A stretch of DNA of 25,408 bases, taken from GCA-2708415 sp964351905. Lineage in GTDB: Bacteria > Pseudomonadota > Alphaproteobacteria > Micavibrionales > Micavibrionaceae. The stretch is taken from contig CAYGPG010000026.1 in NCBI GenBank assembly GCA_964351905.1, forward strand, positions 1 through 25,408, given 5' to 3'. Below, in pieces: positions 12,493 through 20,316 of this stretch (position 1 is its first letter; every line of letters begins with the position of its first letter). The position numbers were made by a program, and so were the translations under genes. The notes below the pieces were generated by a model. The model was not told the origin of the DNA. It did not search any database and saw only the letters and a program-made list of their open reading frames with translations.

Positions 12493-14442
12493 ATGTCTAA
12501 TGCTCAAGCGGCAGATGCCCCAAACGCTACTCAAGAACTCGACCTTAAAACAATGGCGAACGCGATCCGCATGCTTTCCATGGATGCAATCAAAAAAGCC
12601 AATTCAGGGCATACAGGCATGCCAATGGGAATGGCCGACATAGCCACCGTCCTTTATTCAAAATTTCTAAAATTTGATCCTAAAAACCCAAACTGGTTTA
12701 ACCGCGACCGCCTTATTATATCGAACGGTCATGGCTCTATGTTGCCTTACTCATTATCCTATCTGACAGGGAATGAGAAAATCACGATTGATGAGATCAA
12801 GAATTTCCGTCAACTCGGCTCTCACACCCCCGGTCACCCAGAGGTGGATTTTGACGCCGCGATTGAAACAACCACAGGGCCTCTCGGTCAAGGTATCTCA
12901 AACGCTGTTGGCTTTGCGATTGCCGAGCGTTTCCTAAATGCCAAAACACCCGAGCAAGTGGATCACTTCACTTATGTCTTTGTTGGTGATGGTTGTTTGA
13001 TGGAGGGCGTGAGCCACGAAACTTGTTCTCTCGCAGGGCATTTAAAACTTAATAAACTCATCGCGTTTTACGATGATAATAATGTGACCATTGATGGCAC
13101 AATTGATTTAGCGTTCAGCGAAGATGTTAAAGCTCGCTTTAAAGCCTATGGTTGGAACGTCATTGAAATTGATGGTCACGACACAAACGCCATTGAGCAA
13201 GCCACAATCGAAGCGCAAAAATCGGACAAACCAAGCTTTATCGCCTGTAAAACCAAAATTGGTTTTGGTGCCCCTGGTTTTGAAAGTGAGCCGAAAGCTC
13301 ACGGTGCGATTACCGCCGATGATGTGGTTGAAGGTACACGTAAAGCCTTAAATTGGCCGCACGCTCCTTTTGAAATCCCAGAAGATATCTTATCCATGTG
13401 GCGTTCCTTAGGTGTTGATGCGCCTGCTAATTCTCATACGCCAGAAGTGAACCTCGGTAATTTGGATCAAGTCATTGCAGAATTAAAAGAAGACTTCGCG
13501 TCAACCAAACCAAGCAAAGCCACCCGCCAAACATCAGGCGCGTGTTTAGAAAAAATCGTCCCTGCCGTGAATTACATGATCGGTGGATCGGCTGATCTCA
13601 CAGGGTCAAACAACACCAAGGTTTCGGCCTCAACCGTCTTTGATAAAGACAATCTTCATGGAAACTACGTCAATTACGGCGTGCGTGAGCACGGCATGGC
13701 CGCCATCATGAACGGCATGGCGCTTCACGGCGGCATCGTTCCTTACGCAGGAACCTTTATGCAATTTGCGGATTATTCCCGCCCGTCCATTCGTTTAACA
13801 GCCTTGATGGAGCAACGTGTTATTCATGTTCTCACTCACGATTCAATCGGCCTTGGTGAAGATGGCCCGACGCACCAACCCGTGGAGCATCTTTCTGCCT
13901 TACGCGCCATTCCAAATCTTTATGTTTACCGTCCTTGCGATGGCGTAGAAACAGCCGAATGTTGGGAACTTGCCTTAAAATCAACAACCGCTCCTTCTGT
14001 TTTGGCCTTAACCCGCCAAGGCGTTCCAACGGTCTGCGAGGCAGATACAGTGAATAAATCTTCATTAGGTGCTTACATCTTGGAAGACTGCGCAGGCGAT
14101 GAACCAGAAGTGACAATCTTCGCAAGCGGTTCCGAAGTTCAATTGGCTCTCGAAGCGTCAGAACAACTCGGCGACGGCGTTCGCGTGGTTTCTGTTCCGT
14201 GTATGGAGCGTTTCTGGGAACAAGATGGCGAATATATCGAAAACATCACTTGTAACAGTTCTATCAAAGTTGCAGTTGAAGCTGGCGTGCGTCAAAGTTG
14301 GGATCGCTTTATCGGCGGTCACGGTATCTTCATCGGCATGGACAGCTTCGGCGCGTCAGCCCCCGCAGAAGACCTCTTCAAACATTTCGGCATAACAACA
14401 GACGCGATCGTCGCGGCTGTTCAAAAAAGACAATCTAAGTAA
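12493..14442 (+). CDS. tkt: Transketolase
   Basis: 649 aa, slightly shorter than the common 660-670. It transfers two-carbon units between sugar phosphates in the pentose phosphate or Calvin pathway, using thiamine diphosphate. Visible: NSGHTGMPMG (37-46, H40), SNGHGSML (77-84, H80), TGPLGQG (128-134), the ThDP motif from GDG (165-167) through DDNN (194-197), and the C-terminal LGEDGPTHQPVEHLSALR (near 453) with the catalytic glutamate region YGVREHGMAA upstream. An AGGA lies 11 nt before the ATG. First gene of the tkt-gap-fba block, which supplies triose and sugar-phosphate interconversion. Confidence 0.96.
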   Translation: MSNAQAADAPNATQELDLKTMANAIRMLSMDAIKKANSGHTGMPMGMADIATVLYSKFLKFDPKNPNWFNRDRLIISNGHGSMLPYSLSYLTGNEKITIDEIKNFRQLGSHTPGHPEVDFDAAIETTTGPLGQGISNAVGFAIAERFLNAKTPEQVDHFTYVFVGDGCLMEGVSHETCSLAGHLKLNKLIAFYDDNNVTIDGTIDLAFSEDVKARFKAYGWNVIEIDGHDTNAIEQATIEAQKSDKPSFIACKTKIGFGAPGFESEPKAHGAITADDVVEGTRKALNWPHAPFEIPEDILSMWRSLGVDAPANSHTPEVNLGNLDQVIAELKEDFASTKPSKATRQTSGACLEKIVPAVNYMIGGSADLTGSNNTKVSASTVFDKDNLHGNYVNYGVREHGMAAIMNGMALHGGIVPYAGTFMQFADYSRPSIRLTALMEQRVIHVLTHDSIGLGEDGPTHQPVEHLSALRAIPNLYVYRPCDGVETAECWELALKSTTAPSVLALTRQGVPTVCEADTVNKSSLGAYILEDCAGDEPEVTIFASGSEVQLALEASEQLGDGVRVVSVPCMERFWEQDGEYIENITCNSSIKVAVEAGVRQSWDRFIGGHGIFIGMDSFGASAPAEDLFKHFGITTDAIVAAVQKRQSK

Positions 14443-14455
14443 GGAATAATTTTTA

Positions 14456-14523
14456 TGTAACGAAGATCGAAGAAACGAAAAAATATTATTTATAAAAACT
14501 TCGCCACTTCGATCTTCGTTACA
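14456..14523. repeat. Inverted repeat between tkt and gap
   Basis: A perfect 17-bp pairing of TGTAACGAAGATCGAAG (14456-14472) with CTTCGATCTTCGTTACA (14507-14523) across a 34-nt AT-rich loop. The following AAATTTTAAT makes partial termination or an mRNA-stabilising stem possible. It shares the CGAAG/CTTCG core with 9550-9648. Confidence 0.75.
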
Positions 14524-14552
14524 AATTTTAATATTATAAAGGAGTAATAAAA

Positions 14553-15590
14553 ATGACAGTTAAAGTAGCCATCAATGGATTTGGTCGTATCGGACGTAAC
14601 ACGCTCCGCGCCCTTTTTGAATCTGGTCGTACCGATATTGAAGTGGTTGCCATCAATGACCTCGCCCCCCTAGAAACAAATAAGCATTTGCTAAAATATG
14701 ACAGCGTGCATGGGCCTTTCGCTTTTAGTGTAGAGCGTATTGACGAAGACACCATTATCGTTGATGGCAAGCATATTGACGTGTTCCAAGAACGTAATCC
14801 TGCTGACCTTCCATGGGGCAAGCTCAACGTGGATATCGTGTTTGAATGTACAGGTATTTTCACCGCCCGTGATAAAGCCGCAATGCATTTACAGGCTGGC
14901 GCGAAGAAAGTGCTTATCTCTGCCCCAAGTGGCGATGCGGACATCATGACCGTTTACGGCGTGAACTCCGATAAAATTACGGCAGAGCATGAAATTGTCT
15001 CTAACGCCTCATGTACGACAAACTGCCTTGCTCCTGTTGCAAAAGCCTTAAATGATGCCATCGGTATCGAAAGCGGCTTTATGACCACAATCCACTCTTA
15101 CACAGGAGATCAGCGCATTGTTGATACAGCGCATAGCGATCTTCATCGTGCCCGTGCAGGTGCCTTAAACATGATCCCAACCTCAACAGGTGCCGCCAAG
15201 GCCGTGGGTAAAGTGCTCCCTGAGTTAGACGGTAAATTGGATGGCGTTTCCATGCGTGTTCCAACACCCAATGTTTCAGTCGTTGATTTAAAATTCATTG
15301 CGTCAAAAGAGACAAGCGTTGAAGAAGTGAACAATGCAATACTTCAAGCCACAGGCGGCGATCTTCAAGGCGTGCTCGGCACTTATGATGAGCCCCTCGT
15401 GTCTGGTGACTTCAACCACAATCCCCTTTCATCCATCTTTGCGATTAATGAAACCAAAGTCATGAATGGCAATTTAGTGCGCGTCATGAGCTGGTATGAC
15501 AATGAATGGGGTTTTTCAAACCGCATGTTAGACACCGCTGTAAAAATGCACGAAGTCGGCTACGCCGCCAAAAACTCAAAAGCGGCTTAA
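14553..15590 (+). CDS. gap: Glyceraldehyde-3-phosphate dehydrogenase, type I
   Basis: 345 aa, about ten residues longer than usual owing to an Ala/Lys-rich tail. Rossmann motif INGFGRIGR (7-15) and D36 after AIN (34-36) fit NAD binding; the active-site SNASCTTNCLAP (150-161) holds the nucleophile C154, with its partner H181 (TIHSYTGDQ), and WYDNEWGFSNRM near the C-terminus is conserved. An AAAGGAGT Shine-Dalgarno precedes the start. Normally pgk follows in alphaproteobacteria, but here a small membrane protein gene follows 15 nt later. Confidence 0.97.
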   Translation: MTVKVAINGFGRIGRNTLRALFESGRTDIEVVAINDLAPLETNKHLLKYDSVHGPFAFSVERIDEDTIIVDGKHIDVFQERNPADLPWGKLNVDIVFECTGIFTARDKAAMHLQAGAKKVLISAPSGDADIMTVYGVNSDKITAEHEIVSNASCTTNCLAPVAKALNDAIGIESGFMTTIHSYTGDQRIVDTAHSDLHRARAGALNMIPTSTGAAKAVGKVLPELDGKLDGVSMRVPTPNVSVVDLKFIASKETSVEEVNNAILQATGGDLQGVLGTYDEPLVSGDFNHNPLSSIFAINETKVMNGNLVRVMSWYDNEWGFSNRMLDTAVKMHEVGYAAKNSKAA

Positions 15591-15605
15591 AGAAGGGACA
15601 AAACA

Positions 15606-15794
15606 ATGGAAACTGATAATTCTAAGCCGGTTAAAGGTAACAGAGTGTCGCTAGGTGCCACTTTTATAGCTGGAACAGCCACAACTGGAATGCTTTTTTA
15701 CATAACTGATCAATTTTTAACTTCTGCAATGTTAGGATATGGAACAGCAGCTACAGTAAAGGCGCTTGATTATGTTTGGCCTACATTAAGATAA
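15606..15794 (+). CDS. Small membrane protein between gap and fba, unknown function
   Basis: 62 aa with a good AGAAGGG Shine-Dalgarno. A polar start (1-13) is followed by two hydrophobic stretches (about 15-33, LGATFIAGTATTGMLFYI, and 37-54, FLTSAMLGYGTAATVKA), ending DYVWPTLR. The spacing of Ala/Thr and the VKA.DYVW ending faintly recall DUF2061 membrane proteins, but this is not secure. It lies 15 nt after gap and 18 nt before fba, so it must be cotranscribed with glycolytic genes. Its codons are more A/T-rich than those of gap and fba. Confidence 0.65.
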   Translation: METDNSKPVKGNRVSLGATFIAGTATTGMLFYITDQFLTSAMLGYGTAATVKALDYVWPTLR

Positions 15795-15812
15795 TAAAAA
15801 AAGGAAAAAACC

Positions 15813-16727
15813 ATGACCATCAATCAAGAACAAATGACCAAAATTCAAAACTCACCTGGCTTTATTGCCGCGCTCGACCAATCCGGTGGCTCTACACCCA
15901 AAGCTCTTGCGGCTTATGGCGTTAAGGAAGACACATATTCTGGTGAAGACGCTATGTATGATGCGGTGCATGCCATGCGTACCCGCATTATTAAATCTCC
16001 TGTTTTTAATGGTGAGCATATTTTGGGCGCGATTCTATTTGAAAAAACGATGGATAATACAATTGATGGCAAGCCAACGAGCACTTACCTCTGGGAAGAG
16101 CTTGGCGTTATACCTTTTTTAAAAATTGACAAAGGCTTGGCGAATGAAGCCAATGGCGTTCAATTGATGAAGCCAATGCCTGAGCTAGATGCGCTTCTTG
16201 AACGCGCCGTTGAAAACGGTATTTTCGGCACCAAAATGCGCTCTGTGATTAACGCAAATAATGCCGAAGGCATTGCCGCCGTTGTTGCCCAACAATTTGA
16301 AGTCGGTAAACAAATTCTGGCGCATGACCTCGTGCCCATTATTGAGCCTGAAATCTCAATCGGCAATCAAGATAAAGCAGAGTGCGAAGCCACAATGAAA
16401 GCCGAAATCCTGAAACAGTTAGACGCTCTCGAGGGTGATAAGCCAATCATGCTCAAATTGACCCTTCCTGAAGAAGCTAACTTTTACGCCGAACTCATTA
16501 ATCACCCAAAAGTTGCCCGTGTAGTCGCGCTTTCTGGTGGCTATGACCTAGAAGAAGCCTGCACCCGTCTTGCCTCTAACGAAGGCATGATCGCCAGCTT
16601 CTCCCGCGCGCTCGCCAATGATTTACGCTTCAGCCAAAGCGACGCAGAATTTAACGAAAAACTAGGCCACGCCATCGACAAAATCTACCGCGCCTCCGTC
16701 TTGGGACTTCAAGAAAAAGCAGCATAA
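15813..16727 (+). CDS. fda: Class I fructose-bisphosphate aldolase
   Basis: 304 aa. Schiff-base aldolase that splits fructose 1,6-bisphosphate into two triose phosphates. Visible: FIAALDQSGGSTPKAL (17-32), ILFEKTMD (74-81), GTKMRSVI (139-146), PIIEPEI (175-181), and MLKLTLPE (213-220) with the likely Schiff-base lysine K215; LSGGYDLEEA (240-249) is the phosphate-binding loop. An AAGGA precedes the ATG. Its TAA shares an A with the ATG of the next gene (TAATG), indicating translational coupling. Use of a class I rather than class II enzyme is known among alphaproteobacteria. Confidence 0.93.
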   Translation: MTINQEQMTKIQNSPGFIAALDQSGGSTPKALAAYGVKEDTYSGEDAMYDAVHAMRTRIIKSPVFNGEHILGAILFEKTMDNTIDGKPTSTYLWEELGVIPFLKIDKGLANEANGVQLMKPMPELDALLERAVENGIFGTKMRSVINANNAEGIAAVVAQQFEVGKQILAHDLVPIIEPEISIGNQDKAECEATMKAEILKQLDALEGDKPIMLKLTLPEEANFYAELINHPKVARVVALSGGYDLEEACTRLASNEGMIASFSRALANDLRFSQSDAEFNEKLGHAIDKIYRASVLGLQEKAA

Positions 16728-17257
16728 TGTTTAAACTTATCAAATCCAAAAAAGCGATATTGGTTGCGGCCATTGTCGCTCTCTTGGGCTATGCGGGCTA
16801 TCAAGTCGCCGAACAAGACGTCTCCAAAGCCGTTGATAGCGTCATTACAAGCGTTGAAAAAGTCCAAACCGAACTGGATCAAAAAACATCTATACCACCA
16901 AAAGAACCTCCTAGGGTTACAGAAAATTTTACTCAAGGCTCACATATTTCTTTTGAACGTCGAAATCATATTCTCTATGGCGACGCGACAGGCGGCGGGC
17001 ATTTACATGGCCAAGGCAAACCCTGTAAGTCAGAATTTCCCAAACATTGGGACGAACAAACTATTATTAGAGAAGTCGATCTCATTGCCGCCAATGACAA
17101 TTTGAATTGGGAACAGCAAAGCAATAGTTATTACGTCACGGAACAAAAAGTAGGAACCGTCAAAGTCCGCGTGGTAAAAGCTCGCAACGGCGAAGACGTC
17201 ATCACCGCCTATCCCACAAATGTAACCCGTAACCCCTGCCCTGCGAATGATAATTAG
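16727..17257 (+). CDS. Membrane-anchored protein with bacterial EndoU RNase-like domain
   Basis: 176 aa. Residues 1-8 are basic and 9-25 hydrophobic (AILVAAIVALLGYAGY) without a clean AxA cleavage site, so an uncleaved anchor is likely. Residues 28-70 are a polar helix-like spacer. The C-terminal domain (about 72-166) follows the EndoU pattern (PF14436) found in bacterial toxins: H81-ILYGD, GGGHLHG (H92, H94), KSEFPKHW (101-108), an IIREVDLIAA helix, a central KVGTVKVRVVKARNG strand pair, and the ending VITAYPTN (158-165). EndoU enzymes cut RNA using two histidines and a lysine; H81 or H92/H94 and K141-K151 are candidates. Domain call from the motif pattern, not a search. It overlaps the fda stop by 1 nt and the rlpA-like stop by 4 nt. 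No toxin-delivery domain and no obvious immunity gene are adjacent. Confidence 0.72.
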   Translation: MFKLIKSKKAILVAAIVALLGYAGYQVAEQDVSKAVDSVITSVEKVQTELDQKTSIPPKEPPRVTENFTQGSHISFERRNHILYGDATGGGHLHGQGKPCKSEFPKHWDEQTIIREVDLIAANDNLNWEQQSNSYYVTEQKVGTVKVRVVKARNGEDVITAYPTNVTRNPCPANDN

Positions 17258-17646
17258 CCACAGCTTAAAACCTGAAGCGTGACATTCGCCTCACCTCCCA
17301 TACCTAATTCTTTCGCGGCTCTTTCGGACAAATCTATAACGCGCTCTGCTAACCTTTCATTAGGCCCATAATCATTAATACGCACATCTACACTATTGCC
17401 TGTATCAATATCCGTAACTCTTACAATACTTCCAAACAATAAATCTCTATGCGCTGCCGTCATCTCACGCCCTGTGAAAGGCTCTCCACTTGCTGTCAAA
17501 TTACTTGACGATTCTGGATTGTAATAAGACGCCTCACCTCGCAACTCAGGGGTATTGCAAGTATGATTTGTGTCCCTTTCTGCAAGCAAAGGCGTTCCAG
17601 TAAGACATGCAGTAACAGAAAAAATACGACCTAAATTATTTAACAT
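17254..17646 (-). CDS. RlpA-like septal ring protein, double-psi beta-barrel only
   Basis: 130 aa. The DPBB domain runs from GEASYYNPESS (38-48) through TASGEPFTG (51-59), TAAHRDLLFGSIVRVTD (63-79) and VRINDYGPNERLAERVIDLS (88-107). H66 and D92 match the positions of the lytic-transglycosylase residues of RlpA; the SGE acid (E55) is also present. There is no C-terminal SPOR domain. The N-terminus is weakly hydrophobic: a lipobox-like VTAC (11-14) or a signal peptidase site near A22 could apply. AGGAG lies at 17657-17653. RlpA proteins cut denuded glycan during division. It converges on the EndoU-like gene with a 4-nt overlap of ends. Confidence 0.85.
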   Translation of the reverse strand: MLNNLGRIFSVTACLTGTPLLAERDTNHTCNTPELRGEASYYNPESSSNLTASGEPFTGREMTAAHRDLLFGSIVRVTDIDTGNSVDVRINDYGPNERLAERVIDLSERAAKELGMGGEANVTLQVLSCG

Positions 17647-17805
17647 TTTAAACTCCTCTAAAATTTGCTGTGTTTTACAAAGAGGTTGTGTTCAAAACAT
17701 GTTTAAGAAATGATTTGTTTTTGATCATTTTTAAAAAACAAAATTAAAAAGCCAATTGCGCTTTGTTGCAAATCTATTCACACTCTATTTAAAAGGAGAA
17801 ATAAC

Positions 17806-18111
17806 ATGAAAATATTAACTTTAATTTTGGCCACGGCTTTTATCACCTTAGGAGCTTTTGGCGTATCAACGGCTTATGCTCATTGCGGCATGTGTGAAGC
17901 ATCAATGCATAAATCAGGTGACATGAAGTCATGTGAAAAATGTATAAAGGCAAAACATGATCACGGCGCAAAACCATGTAAAGTATGCGAGCAAAACGAC
18001 AAACGCTTTGAACTCGAAAAAGGCATGACCAAAGGCTGGCAAGATCGCAACGAAAAAGGTACCTATCATGTTCTAAAAACAAAACCGATGACCAGTCCTT
18101 ATAACGATTAA
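17806..18111 (+). CDS. Secreted small protein with three CxxC pairs, unknown function
   Basis: 101 aa. The signal peptide (1-25, AYA before H26) predicts export. The mature N-terminal half carries C27-xx-C30, C43-xx-C46 and C58-xx-C61, spaced 16 and 15 residues apart, with H26, H35, H51 and H53 between them; this suggests a repeated metal site (zinc or copper) or thiol chemistry. The rest (65-101) is polar and cysteine-free. AAGGAG at 17793-17798 is an excellent ribosome site. It is monocistronic, divergent from the RlpA-like gene and closed by a terminator. I do not recognise a named family. Confidence 0.78.
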   Translation: MKILTLILATAFITLGAFGVSTAYAHCGMCEASMHKSGDMKSCEKCIKAKHDHGAKPCKVCEQNDKRFELEKGMTKGWQDRNEKGTYHVLKTKPMTSPYND

Positions 18112-18136
18112 TAATTATAATAATAGATTATTATAG

Positions 18137-18166
18137 ACCTCGCATAAATTGCGGGGTTTCTTTTTT
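18137..18166 (+). terminator. Terminator after the CxxC protein gene
   Basis: ACCTCGC (18137-18143), loop ATAAATT, GCGGGGT (18151-18157, one G-T pair), then TTCTTTTTT. On the minus strand the stem is followed by only CTATAATAAT, so it is weaker for the convergent pheA-like gene. Confidence 0.75.
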
Positions 18167-18198
18167 ATAAAATAAGCCAATCAAAAATCTAATAAAAT

Positions 18199-19191
18199 TT
18201 AATAACGATAAGATGCTTCAGCGCCACTACCAGTTTGAAAACCCATGCGGTTTGGAAAACGATGGTAGTGATGCACTGGATAACAACCAACACCAACAAC
18301 ATTATCATTTTGATTAGGGCCAGCTTTAGGGCAAATTGTTTCTAAATCATACCACAAGGCTTGCACTGGCTCTTCATCATAATGCCCCATGAACTCAACT
18401 AAAAAGCCCTCATGACGTAAATTTTTACCTTTAAATCTCTCGATAACAGGTTCGGCCCTATCAAATAAATGCCTTTCAAAAATTCTCAAAATTTCTGTTA
18501 CGGGGCGGTCAATATTACGTTTAGGCTTAATAAACATGTTTGTGACAAAACGATGTTTTGCCAACCTTCCTTCTGGATCCACGGAATCAATTTTAGGAAT
18601 CCTTTCATCCCTATGAAAAATCATAAATCTCGTTATAGGATCTTTTTCGTCTTGAATATGCTTATCAACGATATGAAGTCCATATCTATGCGCAGCAAAC
18701 GCAGAAGCTATGGCAGCTATAGATTTATTACCTTGCTCGCTTACCATCTTAGCTGCACCTGCCGTATCAGGGTTTGGTAAACGCCTCCATGATGGATGTC
18801 TTTCAAGATATGCCCTACATTGTGGAAATGCATGATGGTGGGTGCTGACTTCTTTTACATCTATTGCTGTTGCACCTGGAAGTGTTAAGAGGTGAAATTG
18901 TACACTAAGATGAAATTCTCCAATAATAGATAGTTTATTTTGTTCAAATAAATTTAAAACATAAGGAACACTGCCTGCTATGGTATTTTCAACAGGTATG
19001 ACGGCAACATCAGATTTGCCACCACTAACATTTGCAATCGCTTCATCAAAACTATCATTGCAAATAACAGCAGCATCTTGAAACCTCGGCCATAGCCTAG
19101 TGACTGTCTCATGAGAAAAAGACCCCAATTGTCCCTGAATTGAAACAGATTGTGGTGTAAAACCAATATCGTAAGGTTTTGCTTTATGCAT
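18199..19191 (-). CDS. pheA: Prephenate dehydratase, divergent
   Basis: 330 aa. It turns prephenate into phenylpyruvate for phenylalanine synthesis. Visible: IQGQLGSFSHE (18-28), DVAVIPVENTIAGSV (61-75), THHHAFPQCRAYL (117-129), DTAGAAKMV (142-150), IAAIASAFAAHRYGL (158-172) and DPITRF (184-189), keeping the catalytic threonine T187 of the TRF motif although the usual Asn before it is Pro. Residues about 214-285 have an ACT-like strand-helix pattern but lack the regulatory GAL and ESRP motifs, so feedback control may be absent or changed. The tail (286-330) is His/Tyr-rich and unusual. There is no chorismate mutase domain. A promoter lies directly at its ATG. Confidence 0.78.
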   Translation of the reverse strand: MHKAKPYDIGFTPQSVSIQGQLGSFSHETVTRLWPRFQDAAVICNDSFDEAIANVSGGKSDVAVIPVENTIAGSVPYVLNLFEQNKLSIIGEFHLSVQFHLLTLPGATAIDVKEVSTHHHAFPQCRAYLERHPSWRRLPNPDTAGAAKMVSEQGNKSIAAIASAFAAHRYGLHIVDKHIQDEKDPITRFMIFHRDERIPKIDSVDPEGRLAKHRFVTNMFIKPKRNIDRPVTEILRIFERHLFDRAEPVIERFKGKNLRHEGFLVEFMGHYDEEPVQALWYDLETICPKAGPNQNDNVVGVGCYPVHHYHRFPNRMGFQTGSGAEASYRY

Positions 19192-19198
19192 ACAAAAA

Positions 19199-19227
19199 TA
19201 TATAAAAGAGATGAAAAATTATGTCAA
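19199..19227 (-). promoter_or_regulatory. Near-consensus promoter ending at the pheA start codon
   Basis: Minus strand: TTGACA (19227-19222), 17-nt spacer, TATATA (19204-19199), then 7 nt to the ATG at 19191. There is no Shine-Dalgarno, so the predicted transcript is leaderless. The layout is the same as at 7474-7509. Confidence 0.7.
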
Positions 19228-19228
19228 T

Positions 19229-20248
19229 TTAAATATCACACCAGCAAACATTATCAATATTTTCTGCGCCTGTGGCTAACATAACCAGCCTATCTATGCC
19301 TAAGGCTATGCCGCCGCTTTCGGGTAAGCCTTGCTCTAACGCTTTGATAAAATCTTCATCTATTGGATAGGTTTCGCTATAAAGCGCGTCTTTGTATTCC
19401 ATTTCTTCAACAAAACGTTGTTTTTGAATTTTAGCATCGGTGAGCTCAGAAAATGCATTGGCCAACTCTATACCACAAACATAAAGCTCAAAACGCTCCG
19501 CAAAGCGCGGATCCTCTGCTTTTGGCTTGGACAGGCTCGCCATCGATATGGGGTAATCATAGAGAAATGTGGGACAATCCATGCCCAATTTAGGCTCTAT
19601 TTTAGCGTCCATAACACGGAAAAACAGATCATCCCACGCATCATCTAACGCTACGTGTAAATCTAACGCTTTTACGGCTTGCCTAAAACTTTCCAAATCC
19701 TCCAAATACTGCGTTAAATCCATATCAGCATAGCGTTTAAATGCTTCAACAACGCTTAAACGCTCAAAACCCTTAAAAGGGTCGCACTCATGCTCTTTAT
19801 ATCTAAATTTTTGGATATTGGCGGTTTTTGCCACCGCCTGCAAAAGCCCCTCACAATCACGCATGATGTCCGTGTAATCAGCTTCTGCTCTATACCATTC
19901 AATCATGGTGAATTCTGGCCTGTGCCTCGCCGAGCCTTCGGCATTCCGAAAAACGTGGCAAATTTGATAGAGCTTTTCAATTCCCCCCACCATCAGCTTT
20001 TTCATCGCAAATTCTGGACTAGTATGCAGATAGGGCGTTGATTTTATTTTTAAATCCACGCCCTTCATTTGGGTCTTAAACGCATGAATATGCGCATCCA
20101 TCACGGGGCAAACTTGCAGAATCGGGGTATCGACTTCGATGAAGTCTTGGTTGTCAAAATACTGGCGCACCGCCTTAATAATCGCCACTCTCGCCAATAA
20201 ATTTGGCCTTTTTTCATTTATTTTGGCTGGATGCCACCATTTTATCAT
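19229..20248 (-). CDS. epmA: EF-P lysyltransferase EpmA (GenX/PoxA), lysyl-tRNA synthetase paralogue
   Basis: 339 aa, the size of a class II LysRS catalytic core without the anticodon-binding domain, as in EpmA. Motif 2 is seen as VFRNAEGSARHRPEFTMIEW (99-118), and motif 3 as GGIALGIDRLVML near 312-324; HTSPEFAMKKLMVGG (75-89) is typical. The family attaches (R)-beta-lysine to a lysine of elongation factor P, which helps ribosomes through polyproline stretches. EpmB (yjeK) and efp are not in the window. No clear Shine-Dalgarno is seen. It is divergent from rpmE and lies just upstream of the pheA promoter. Confidence 0.92.
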   Translation of the reverse strand: MIKWWHPAKINEKRPNLLARVAIIKAVRQYFDNQDFIEVDTPILQVCPVMDAHIHAFKTQMKGVDLKIKSTPYLHTSPEFAMKKLMVGGIEKLYQICHVFRNAEGSARHRPEFTMIEWYRAEADYTDIMRDCEGLLQAVAKTANIQKFRYKEHECDPFKGFERLSVVEAFKRYADMDLTQYLEDLESFRQAVKALDLHVALDDAWDDLFFRVMDAKIEPKLGMDCPTFLYDYPISMASLSKPKAEDPRFAERFELYVCGIELANAFSELTDAKIQKQRFVEEMEYKDALYSETYPIDEDFIKALEQGLPESGGIALGIDRLVMLATGAENIDNVCWCDI

Positions 20249-20316
20249 GACGATGCTTGCATTTATTATTATTAAGGGTTAAAAGATGCTCAGAATTTAC
20301 TTTAGGAGTGCGAGAA

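Noticed and set aside
12425..12643. A 72-codon plus-strand frame starting in the 25-bp duplication and running into tkt
   Set aside because: It is out of frame with a well-supported transketolase and has no homology signal; the start arises from the repeat sequence.
15606..15794. The 62-aa membrane protein as immunity protein for the EndoU-like gene
   Set aside because: It is separated by fda, is membrane-embedded rather than a soluble inhibitor, and nothing but proximity supports the link.
16727..17257. The EndoU-like gene as part of a contact-dependent inhibition or polymorphic toxin locus
   Set aside because: No large exoprotein, transport partner, pre-toxin motif or adjacent immunity gene is present; only the domain resemblance is kept.
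20257..20316. The upstream in-frame ATG at 20257 for rpmE
   Set aside because: It would add 20 residues unlike any bL31, whereas TTTAGGAG is well placed for the ATG at 20317.
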